A DNA stretch of 64,000 bases from Clostridium ljungdahlii DSM 13528 (GTDB taxonomy: Bacteria > Bacillota > Clostridia > Clostridiales > Clostridiaceae), in contig NC_014328.1 in assembly GCF_000143685.1 (NCBI RefSeq), positions 3,844,001 to 3,908,000 of the forward strand, written 5' to 3'. The position numbers and the translations under genes are program-made. Position 1 is the stretch's first letter; each line of letters starts with the position of its first letter. Below the pieces are notes generated by a model. The model was not told the origin of the DNA. It was given only the letters and a program-made list of their open reading frames with translations, and searched no databases. This document shows, piece by piece, positions 56,396 to 64,000 of this stretch.

Positions 56396-56430
56396 TAAAA
56401 GCCCTATAGCATAAAACTATAGGGCTTTAG
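56396..56430 (-). terminator. Terminator after the zinc ribbon gene
   Basis: The perfect 12-bp stem AAAGCCCTATAG / CTATAGGGCTTT with a 7-nt loop starts 12 nt beyond the stop codon on the minus strand. Confidence 0.82.
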
Positions 56431-56441
56431 TAAACACCGTA

Positions 56442-56606
56442 TTATCTTCTGAATCCTCTGTTGTTCTGTTGTTTTCTTTTTCTTCTACAATCAGGACATC
56501 TCTGAGGTTCATTTTCAAAACCTTTTTCTTTATAAAATTCTTGTTCGCCTTCAGTGAATACGAATTCTTCTCCACAGTCTTTGCAAACTATAGTTTTATC
56601 TGCCAT
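56442..56606 (-). CDS. Small zinc-ribbon protein
   Basis: This 54-residue frame begins MADKTIVCKDCGEEFVFTEG and contains a second CxxC (RCPDCRRKRKQQ), giving four cysteine ligands in CxxC pairs 29 residues apart. It matches the probable zinc-ribbon domain found in many clostridial short proteins. GGAGG stands 9 nt before the ATG and a terminator follows. The basic tail suggests nucleic acid binding; role unknown. Confidence 0.85.
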   Translation of the reverse strand: MADKTIVCKDCGEEFVFTEGEQEFYKEKGFENEPQRCPDCRRKRKQQNNRGFRR

Positions 56607-56769
56607 TTAAACATACCTCCTTTTCCAAAAATCAAGATCTAAAACGATTCACAAATATATTTCTAAAAGAGATATGTTGTTCATCTAATCAAATCTAAGC
56701 ATTAGTTATTACTAATACTTATTCAGTGTATCATACTAGTATTTAATTTGCAATATAATTGACCTCATT

Positions 56770-58191
56770 TTAATAAACTTCATCAATTATATAGCTGCTC
56801 CTATCCCTATTTCCTTTGGCCTGTTTTTTTAAAGTACTCATATATTCACCAATTTCATCTACATCTTTAAATCTATTGACATTTCCGTACATTCCTCCAA
56901 ATGCAATTGATGTAAGTGGAAAGATATCCTTATTACCCTTTCGATCAAAGGATTCTATGTAATTATTTTCTTTATCTTTTTCATTGAAAAAATTAAGTAT
57001 TTTCAAATCAAATTCACGGATCATCTCTTCACATAATTTATAACACTTAGCAGCAGTATCTTCTATTATACACACAAAATCATCTCCTCCTAAATGTCCT
57101 ATAAATCTATTGTATGGAAAAGATTTCTTAATCTTATTTTCTAAAAAAATTGAAGTGAATTTTAATACCTTATCTCCATTTTCAAAACCATAGGTCTTTT
57201 TAAGAACACTGAGATTCCATATTTTGTAGCAAGCATAGAATCAAGATTGTGTTTCATAATTAAACCTGTGGGAAAATCTTCATTTACTATACATACTCCT
57301 GTAACACTTGATTGTTCAAAAAATTTTTTTATATTTTCACTTTTAGTTGATCCCGAAAATGTTTTATTTTCTTGGGCAATATCTCCAATATAACTTTTTT
57401 CAAATTTAACTTTGTTATCAGATATTTTATTATAATCAATTATTTTTTCTCTTACATTTTGAGGAATATCTAAAAATGTTCCTGCTGGTCTTTAAAGAAA
57501 ATATCCCTGTCCAGCACAAACACCTATTTCAATTAAAGTTAAAAGTTCTTCTTTCGTTTCAATCCCTTCTGCAATAAGTTTCATATTAGTAGATCTTGCC
57601 AAAGTTACAAATGTTCTCATAAGTTCCTGTTTAAATAAATCTTTATCTACATTTTTTATGAGAGAAATATCAATTTTAATATACTGAGGTTTTATTTCCA
57701 TTAAAGTTTTAAGGCCTGAATAACCTGCCCCTGTATCATCAATTGCAATTTTATATCCTTGATTAATATAATTTTCAAGGGCATTTTTAAAACTTTTATA
57801 ATCTTCTATAGCAGTTTTCTCCGTAATTTCAAAAATAATTAAGTCTGGAGACATATTGTGTTTCTTTAAAAATCCTTTGTAAACCCACTTTTAAATCTTT
57901 CATCTCTAAATATTTTAGGATCTACATTTATAAATAGTAATTTATTTTTATCAATTGAATTTGCCTTTTCAATGCTTTTACCCTACACAAAAATTCAAGT
58001 TCCCATGTTTTATTATACTTTTCTGTAGTCGAAAAAAGTTTATCTGGGAAATACAAAGGTGAACCTTCAGGTCCGCGGCTAAGTGCTTCGTATCCTATAA
58101 CAAAACCATTTTTCAAAGAAACGATAGGCTGAAAAACAGTATTGATACTTTTTTCCGCTAATATTTTCTCAAGTTCATTCTCTATGCTCAT
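56770..58191 (-). pseudogene. Decayed EAL-CBS-GGDEF signalling protein
   Basis: Three pieces remain in order on the minus strand. The EAL start (NTVFQPIVSLKNGFVIGYEA) loses frame near 57985, after FLCRV. The middle part (LLFINVDPKIFRDERF) loses frame near 57878, at a T run one base short. The rest of EAL (FEITEKTAIED, IDDTGAGYSG, KLIAEGIET) ends at TAA 57492-57494, where CAA is expected, since RPAGTFLDIPQ follows in frame. A CBS-like stretch breaks frame near 57200, and GGDEF follows as GHLGGDDF. It once made or degraded c-di-GMP. Confidence 0.82.
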
Positions 58192-58418
58192 TTAATACAC
58201 CTCATTAATTTGACTTCAAAAAAAGTATACATTTTACAAGTTAACTATATGTTATCTATACCATAACAGTTTGTTAAAAACATTAAGTTCTAGTTACTAA
58301 ATAACCCTATTTTCCATATGCATCAGTAACACTTTTAACCTACATTACATATTTTACAGTAGTGAAAGAACTTTAGCCTAGACTAACAAATTTTTTATAA
58401 AGAAGGTAAGTTTAGAAT

Positions 58419-59681
58419 ATGGAAAACGAGTTAAATGTATTGAAGAAAAATAGAGGAATACTTGGGAAAAGCCGTGAATTATCCAAATTTTTAGGGCCTG
58501 CTTTTATAGTAAGCGTGGCTTATATAGATCCTGGAAATTTTGCTACAAATATAAGTGCCGGCTCCCAATTTAACTATACTCTCCTATGGGTAATCCTGTG
58601 GAGCAATATAATGGCCATCTTCCTCCAGTCCATGTCTGCAAAGCTAGGCATTGCCACAGGACACAACCTACCTGAAATGTGTGGAATGATTTTTTCAAAA
58701 AAAGCCAACTGGTTTTTATGGATTTGTGCCGAACTTGCTGCTATGGCAACAGATTTGGCAGAATTTCTAGGCGGCACTCTTGGATTGTATCTACTATTTA
58801 AAATTCCTATGATTTATGCAGGTCTTCTCACTGGATTAGCAACTTATATCATTGTATATATGGAGAAATATGGTCAAAGGATAATAGAAGCAATAATCAC
58901 TACATTAGTAACTGTTATATGCATTGCATATTCTATGGAATTATTTATAGCTAAACCTGATTGGACAGCTGTTGGGATACATACCCTTGTTCCCATACTG
59001 CCAAATGGAAGTGCTGTATTGATAGCTGTAAGCATGTTAGGAGCTACTGTTATGCCCCATGTTATATATCTGCATTCTCAATTGGTTCAAAGTCGTAATC
59101 ATAGAAATGACAGCATAAAAGCTAAGCTTAGTCACTTAAAAATGGAGAGAATTGACATAATAATTGCCATGAACATTGCATTTATCGTAAATGCAGCAAT
59201 GGTAATAGTTTCAGCTGCAGTATTTTATAAAAATGGAATAGCTGTAGACTCCATCGAACAGGCACATAAGTCTCTAGAACCACTAGTAGGTTCCTTATCC
59301 AGTGGAATTTTTGGCATAGCCTTAATTGCATCTGGATTGTCTTCATCTGCAGTAGGAACGTTAGCAGGACAGACTATTATGAAAGGTTTTGTAAATCTAA
59401 ATATACCACTTAATGTTAGAAGACTTATAACTATGACACCTGCAATGGTTATTATATGTCTTGGAATGAATCCAATGAAAGCTTTAGTGCTAAGCCAGGT
59501 TGCATTAAGTTTTGCCCTCCCCCTTGCAATAATACCTATGCTGCTTATAACCAGTCGAAAAGATCTCATGGGTAACCTTGTCAATAAGCCTCTTACAAAA
59601 ACTGTAGGATGGATTATAACCTGTGTAATAATAGGGTTAAATGCTTTACTCATATGTTTAACTTTTACGGGCAATGTTTAA
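58419..59681 (+). CDS. mntH: Nramp family divalent metal transporter
   Basis: The 420-residue, 11-helix protein has the metal motif YIDPGNFATNI (about residues 35-45, DPGN) and the helix 6 motif GATVMPHVIYLHS (about 208-220, MPH). It takes up Mn or Fe with protons. The start has GAAGGTAAG upstream. A TetR gene lies 71 bp downstream on the same strand and may control it. Confidence 0.93.
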   Translation: MENELNVLKKNRGILGKSRELSKFLGPAFIVSVAYIDPGNFATNISAGSQFNYTLLWVILWSNIMAIFLQSMSAKLGIATGHNLPEMCGMIFSKKANWFLWICAELAAMATDLAEFLGGTLGLYLLFKIPMIYAGLLTGLATYIIVYMEKYGQRIIEAIITTLVTVICIAYSMELFIAKPDWTAVGIHTLVPILPNGSAVLIAVSMLGATVMPHVIYLHSQLVQSRNHRNDSIKAKLSHLKMERIDIIIAMNIAFIVNAAMVIVSAAVFYKNGIAVDSIEQAHKSLEPLVGSLSSGIFGIALIASGLSSSAVGTLAGQTIMKGFVNLNIPLNVRRLITMTPAMVIICLGMNPMKALVLSQVALSFALPLAIIPMLLITSRKDLMGNLVNKPLTKTVGWIITCVIIGLNALLICLTFTGNV

Positions 59682-59752
59682 TACAACATTGCCTATATGA
59701 TCGGCAAAGGTTATAATTACTTTAAATATATCAATTTGAAAGGAAGATAATA

Positions 59753-60394
59753 TTGGATAAAGAAAAATATCATCATGGAAATTTAAAAGAAGAAATGATA
59801 AAAAAGGGAATTGAGCTTCTAACTAATAGTGGATATGAAGATTTTTCTTTAAGAAAAGTAGCTAAAATGTGCAGCGTGAGCCATACCGCACCCTATAAAC
59901 ATTTTAAAAATAAAGATGAACTCATTTCTGCAATCATTATGGAAGTATCAAAAAGCTTTGAAAACTCTTTGAATGAAATTGTAAATAAATATCCTTCCGA
60001 TCCAAAAAAACAACTTGTTGAACTCGGAAAACAATATGTAAAATTTATGATTGAAAATCCAGATTATTTTAAATTTATTTTCTTAAGCGATTTTAGTAAA
60101 CCTGTAAATATAAGCAAAGATGATAATTCATCCTATGAAGGTGGAGCTTTTCAAGTATTTAAAGCAAGTGCCATTAATTACCTAAAATCTGTATATAAAA
60201 ATACTATAGAAGAAAAGGATCTATCTTTAGACATATTAACCATGTGGAGTGCGGTACACGGTATTTCTGTGTTACTATTAAATAATAGTATAAAATACGA
60301 TGGAGATTGCATTGATTTAGTTGACAAAATGTTGAATGAAAAAATAATAAAAATATATGATACTATTAAATTGCCCTGCGACTCTTGCAAATAA
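59753..60394 (+). CDS. TetR family regulator
   Basis: The 213-residue protein has a TetR-type N-terminus (KKGIELLTNSGYEDFSLRKV, MCSVSHTAPYKHFKNKDELI) and a C-terminal TetR_C domain with the typical MWSAVHGISVLLL. The start is TTG, with AGGAAG 6 nt before it. The ligand is unknown. A small hairpin (GGCAATGT with its complement, about 59670-59693) lies between it and mntH. Confidence 0.87.
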   Translation: MDKEKYHHGNLKEEMIKKGIELLTNSGYEDFSLRKVAKMCSVSHTAPYKHFKNKDELISAIIMEVSKSFENSLNEIVNKYPSDPKKQLVELGKQYVKFMIENPDYFKFIFLSDFSKPVNISKDDNSSYEGGAFQVFKASAINYLKSVYKNTIEEKDLSLDILTMWSAVHGISVLLLNNSIKYDGDCIDLVDKMLNEKIIKIYDTIKLPCDSCK

Positions 60395-60441
60395 AATAAG
60401 GCTATAAGCTAACATACTCATAGTCTTATTTATTTAAATTT

Positions 60442-61668
60442 TTAAGCCAATTGCCTAACTTTTTTTGCAGTTTTAATTACTTTTTTACCACTTAGTATAT
60501 CTCCAGTAGGACATATATTTGCACATAAATGACATCCCTCACATTTATCTTCAATAAGCTGTGGTTTTCTAGATTCATAGTTCCATTTTATAGCTTGATG
60601 TCCTCCATCAAAACAAGATATATAACATCTTCCACATCCAACACAATTGTGATCTCTAAATTCAGGATAAATTATATAATCCCTTTCAAGTTCATCTGCA
60701 TTCACTACATTTTTAACTGCCAATCCCACTAAATCTTTTACTTTTTCAAATTTTTTATCTTCCATATAATAGGACAATCCACTTATCAAATCCTTTATTA
60801 TTCTATATCCATATTGCATAACAGCTGTAGTAATTTGAATATTGGATGCTCCTAGCAGTAAAAATTCTACTGCATCTTCCCAAGTTTCTATTCCACCTAT
60901 TCCACTTATAGGAATTTCTTTTAGTTTTTCACTCTTAGCCAAGTCACTTATAAATCTAAGAGCTATAGGCTTGATTGCCTTTCCTGAATATCCAGATACA
61001 GCTGACTTACCATTTATTATTGGATAAGGTGAGAACTTATCTAAATCAACCCTAGTTATACTTTTTACAGTGTTTATAGCAGCTATTCCATCTGCGCCGC
61101 CGTGTATTGAAGCTTCTGCAGGGATTACCATATTCCCTATATTGGGAGTCATCTTGGCAAGTACAGGAAGTGAAGTTCCTCTTCTTACAGCTTTGCAGTA
61201 TTTCTCTACAAGTTCAGGATTTTGACCTACATCTGACCCCATGGATTCTTCCGCCATCTGGGGACATGAAAAGTTACATTCAATTATATCTGCACCTGCC
61301 TTTGTAACTAACTCCGCCAGCTTAGTCCACTGCTGTTCATTTTCTCCCATAATGGATGCAACAATAACTTTATCTTTAAATTCTCTCTTCAATTTACTTA
61401 TACATTCTAGATTATATTCTAAAGGATGCTCTGATATCTGCTCCAAATTTTTAAATCCTATAAAAGGAGTATTCTCTTTGCCTATTGCATCAAACCTAGG
61501 AGATACCTCATCTGCAACATAAAAGCCTATAGTCTTAAATACCACACCAGCCCAGCCCATGTTTAGAGCTTTAGCGCACATTTCAAAGTTATTGCTAATT
61601 ACAGAAGAGGACAAGAAAAATGGATTTTCGCACTTTATACCACAAAACTCTATAGAAAGGTCCCTCAT
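60442..61668 (-). CDS. preA: Dihydropyrimidine dehydrogenase, PreA-type subunit
   Basis: The 408-residue protein has an FMN-binding dihydroorotate dehydrogenase-like barrel ([32 protein letters not shown] with the catalytic Cys; [12 protein letters not shown]) and a C-terminal two [4Fe-4S] ferredoxin domain ([22 protein letters not shown]). It reduces uracil or thymine. It is the last gene seen in a pyrimidine degradation operon, 1 nt after the Fe-S protein gene. Confidence 0.9.
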   Translation of the reverse strand: MRDLSIEFCGIKCENPFFLSSSVISNNFEMCAKALNMGWAGVVFKTIGFYVADEVSPRFDAIGKENTPFIGFKNLEQISEHPLEYNLECISKLKREFKDKVIVASIMGENEQQWTKLAELVTKAGADIIECNFSCPQMAEESMGSDVGQNPELVEKYCKAVRRGTSLPVLAKMTPNIGNMVIPAEASIHGGADGIAAINTVKSITRVDLDKFSPYPIINGKSAVSGYSGKAIKPIALRFISDLAKSEKLKEIPISGIGGIETWEDAVEFLLLGASNIQITTAVMQYGYRIIKDLISGLSYYMEDKKFEKVKDLVGLAVKNVVNADELERDYIIYPEFRDHNCVGCGRCYISCFDGGHQAIKWNYESRKPQLIEDKCEGCHLCANICPTGDILSGKKVIKTAKKVRQLA

Positions 61669-61669
61669 T

Positions 61670-61999
61670 TTAAATTACCTCCTCCACTTTTAAGCTCTCT
61701 TCATGAAGAAATTTGTGTATCATCCTTATCTTTATGGGTCTATCTATTTTTCCCCTTATGCAATTTCTTTGACAATACATCTTATTATTGCATGCAAGAC
61801 CACATTCACCAGATTTATATAAGTCATTCATAAACTTATGACAGGCTCCTTTATAATTCTTAAATCTTAGAGACATTATAATATCTGCTGCATTTTTTCC
61901 TCCCGGACATGCTTTACTGCAAGGTGGATCATAACATAAAAGACATCTAGAAACTTCTTCTGTTATCTGACTAAATTTCATATCATTTTTCTTGTCCAT
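61670..61999 (-). CDS. PreT-like Fe-S protein without the flavin domain
   Basis: The 109-residue protein corresponds only to the N-terminal domain of PreT/GltD-type proteins: [16 protein letters not shown] and [15 protein letters not shown], the ligands for two [4Fe-4S] clusters. The about 300-residue FAD/NAD(P)H domain of PreT is absent and no remnant follows (PreA starts after 1 nt). AGGAGG is spaced for the ATG at 61999; the frame extends upstream into the dihydropyrimidinase gene but without a site. Confidence 0.85.
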   Translation of the reverse strand: MDKKNDMKFSQITEEVSRCLLCYDPPCSKACPGGKNAADIIMSLRFKNYKGACHKFMNDLYKSGECGLACNNKMYCQRNCIRGKIDRPIKIRMIHKFLHEESLKVEEVI

Positions 62000-62040
62000 A
62001 TTAAGTCCTCCTATTAAGGCATTTGAAAGAAAATGCCTAA

Positions 62041-63408
62041 TTACCTCTTTATCTTTCTCTTTAAGAATTTTCCCCAACCGGGTTTTCCTACAAATTCTCC
62101 ATCTTTAAATACAAGCTTTCCTCTTGATAAAGTCATAACTGGATATCCTTTCAATTTAACTCCTTCCCATATGGTATAATCTACATCAGAATGCATATTA
62201 TTCTTTGAAATTGTAAATTCCTTTTTAGGATCATAGATTACAATATCAGCATCTTTTCCTATTACAATACTACCCTTTTGATTATCACATCCAAATATTT
62301 TTGCAGGGTTTGCACTGCAAACTTCTACTGCCTTGTTAAAGGAAATCCTTCCTTTATTTGCTTCACTTAACATATATGGATACATATTTTCTATGCCCAT
62401 ACATCCATTTGGTATCTTTGTAAAATCATCTTTTCCCCAATCTTTTTCAGAACTTTGAAATGGACAATGATCTGTAGCTATAGTAGAAATATCACCTGTT
62501 TTTATACCTTTCCATAGGGCATCTAAGCTTTCTTTCCCTTTCATTGGTGGGGAGCACACAAAATTTCTACCGTCTTCTCTCTTGTAAACTTCGCTTGTAA
62601 AATATAAATATTGAGGACAAGTTTCTGCATATATTTCATATCCTTCATCTTTTGCCCTCTTTACTTCTTCCATACCTTCTTTGTTTGCAAGATGTACTAT
62701 ATAAAGGGGAGCATTTAGTGATTTTGCCCAGTGTATTGCCCTCTTATCCGCCTCTGCTTCTACAAATTCAGGTCTTGACATATAGTGATACCAGGCAGAA
62801 GTTTTTCCTTCTTTCAGATATTTATCCGTTCTTATGTCTATTAAATCAGGGTTTTCTGCATGCACTGAAATAAGTGCTCCTGTTTCCTTGGATTTTTCAA
62901 GCACCTGGCAAAGCACTCCATCATCTGCCATAAGCCCTTCTTTTTTATATACCATATACACTTTAAAGCTGGGAAGTCCATAATCTACTGCAGCTTGAAA
63001 TTCATCTAAAATTTCTGGTCTTAAATCAGATATAACTACGTGAAAAGCATAATCAACACAAGCTTGTGGTGCACAGAGCTCATCTCTTTCCCTAGCCGTT
63101 TGAATTATGCCGTGGCCTTTCTGCTGCAGTGCAAAATCAAAAACTGTAGTTGTACCTCCACAGGCAGCAGCTCTCGTACCTGCCTCATAACTATCTGCAG
63201 ATATGGTGCCCCCAAAGGGCATTTCAAGATGTGTATGTGCATCTATTGCCCCTGGTAATACATATTTTCCTTCTGCATCTATTATCTCTTCTCCACTACC
63301 CTCAATTTCTTTTCCTATGACTGCAATTTTCCCATTTTTTATGCCTATATCTGCTTTATAAGTATCTTTAGCCGTTATTATAACTCCATTTTTTATAATC
63401 AAATCCAT
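62041..63408 (-). CDS. hydA: Dihydropyrimidinase / D-hydantoinase
   Basis: The 455-residue cyclic amidohydrolase has the metal site AIDAHTHLEMPF (about residues 55-66), the carbamylated Lys in SFKVYMVYK (about 148-156), HAENPDL, and Asp in IATDHCPFQ. It opens dihydrouracil, dihydrothymine or hydantoins. It stands between the NCS1 permease and Fe-S genes, which fits uptake, ring reduction and ring opening of pyrimidines. Confidence 0.92.
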   Translation of the reverse strand: MDLIIKNGVIITAKDTYKADIGIKNGKIAVIGKEIEGSGEEIIDAEGKYVLPGAIDAHTHLEMPFGGTISADSYEAGTRAAACGGTTTVFDFALQQKGHGIIQTARERDELCAPQACVDYAFHVVISDLRPEILDEFQAAVDYGLPSFKVYMVYKKEGLMADDGVLCQVLEKSKETGALISVHAENPDLIDIRTDKYLKEGKTSAWYHYMSRPEFVEAEADKRAIHWAKSLNAPLYIVHLANKEGMEEVKRAKDEGYEIYAETCPQYLYFTSEVYKREDGRNFVCSPPMKGKESLDALWKGIKTGDISTIATDHCPFQSSEKDWGKDDFTKIPNGCMGIENMYPYMLSEANKGRISFNKAVEVCSANPAKIFGCDNQKGSIVIGKDADIVIYDPKKEFTISKNNMHSDVDYTIWEGVKLKGYPVMTLSRGKLVFKDGEFVGKPGWGKFLKRKIKR

Positions 63409-63440
63409 AATTTATCACCTCATAAAATAATCTAAAAGCT

Positions 63441-64000
63441 TTATTCTTCAAATTCTTCAGGCTGACTATTAATTTTGCCTGAATCTTTAGATCCTGCACT
63501 TAATAAATAATAAACAACAAATGAAACTCCAAAACCTACAAACCAAGCATAATTTACTATTCCACTTAAGCTAGGGACTATTTTACCTATAAGAGCTGCA
63601 AAAATTCCTAAAACAAGTGCAATAATTGCCTTTGGATTAAACCCTTTCTTATAGGTATACAATCCTTCTTTAAGATACAGATCTTTAAGATTTACCTTGG
63701 TCTTTTTTATAAGCCAATAATCACATATGATTATTGCAGCTACAGGTCCAAGTATTCCAGAATAAGTGTCAAGCCATGTATACACATATCCACTAGGATC
63801 TGCTAAAAGCTTCCATGGCATTATGAGTATTCCTATAATACCTGTAATAAGCCCTCCCATTTTAAAACTTATATGTTTCGGTGCTACATTTGAAAAATCA
63901 TTTGCTGGTGAAACAATGTTTGCGGCAATATTAACAGAAAGAGAAGCAACTACTATACCAAAGAAACCTACTAACATTGCAAAAGGATTTGAAAATTTCG
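63441..64000 (-). CDS. NCS1 family nucleobase/hydantoin permease, partial
   Basis: The frame is open to the right window edge, so the N-terminus is missing; 186 codons remain (the sequence before the ATG at 63977 reads KFSNPFA in frame). It contains SVNIAANIVSPANDFSNVAP, the conserved NCS1 segment, and DYWLIKKTKVNL. NCS1 carriers import uracil, thymine, allantoin or hydantoins. It is 32 bp upstream of the dihydropyrimidinase gene. Confidence 0.88.
   Translation of the reverse strand, partial: KFSNPFAMLVGFFGIVVASLSVNIAANIVSPANDFSNVAPKHISFKMGGLITGIIGILIMPWKLLADPSGYVYTWLDTYSGILGPVAAIIICDYWLIKKTKVNLKDLYLKEGLYTYKKGFNPKAIIALVLGIFAALIGKIVPSLSGIVNYAWFVGFGVSFVVYYLLSAGSKDSGKINSQPEEFEE

Noticed and set aside
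1..64000. tRNA or rRNA genes
   Set aside because: No convincing T-loop or rRNA-like sequence was noticed on reading both strands; a covariance search would settle it.

Overview
The window is a low-GC Firmicute chromosome segment, most plausibly from an anaerobic Clostridium (sensu stricto) of the C. kluyveri / C. ljungdahlii kind; the species cannot be fixed from the sequence alone. Indicators are the strong A/T bias, GGAGG-type ribosome sites, S-box and PyrR leader RNAs, DUF1858 proteins, radical 2-hydroxyacyl-CoA dehydratase type activases, a double-cubane cluster protein and the tig-clpP-clpX-lon-engB order. No rRNA, tRNA or CRISPR array was seen.

Layout. 1-5.6 kb: edge-truncated serine hydrolase with a double operator, nitroreductase, SHOCT protein, and a GntR-ABC operon with duplicated permeases and an unlisted 43-residue membrane protein. 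5.6-7.9 kb: a large serine recombinase lying between two gene remnants (a cell-wall-binding tail and a truncated transporter lipoprotein). 8.3-14.6 kb: a giant activase and a NitT/TauT-type ABC pair. 14.8-21.2 kb: a nonsense-broken lipoprotein, TPR protein, transglutaminase, recX, M16 peptidase, DEAD helicase. 21.4-27.3 kb: flavin reductase, an orphan SAM riboswitch, greA, yitT behind an attenuator-like leader, a UppS-like enzyme, a cation diffusion facilitator and two DUF1858 proteins. 27.6-31.6 kb: apbE, cobU, cobS, cobC, a possible small RNA and a perR-like gene. 31.6-36.4 kb: binding lipoprotein, FG-GAP protein, WYL regulator, CPBP protease. 36.5-42.8 kb: protein quality control. 43.1-50.1 kb: epimerase-like protein and the pyrBIFKDE operon under PyrR control. 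50.1-52.5 kb: double-cubane cluster protein operon. 53-60.4 kb: MFS exporter, map, a second yitT, a small zinc ribbon gene, a decayed EAL-CBS-GGDEF gene, mntH and tetR. 60.4-64 kb: a reductive pyrimidine degradation operon (NCS1 permease, dihydropyrimidinase, a PreT-like Fe-S protein, PreA), cut by the window edge.

The most striking unexplained signal is a dispersed family of about 200-250 bp near-complete palindromes in intergenic space (8041, 22011, 25196, 25461 and 52785, a divergent one at 14599-14828, and an end-only derivative at 1466). Their stems differ, but six of the seven present almost the same apical loop, TGAGGTACGA, on one strand or the other. Base changes in one arm are matched in the other, and the divergent copy lies between 13-bp direct repeats. 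This fits a structured RNA or hairpin-dependent mobile element that I do not recognise.

Functionally, the window carries both pyrimidine synthesis (with two PyrR-binding loops, one over the pyrB ribosome site) and pyrimidine breakdown, late cobalamin assembly, two activase/dehydratase-type electron-transfer systems, and several genes caught in the course of decay.
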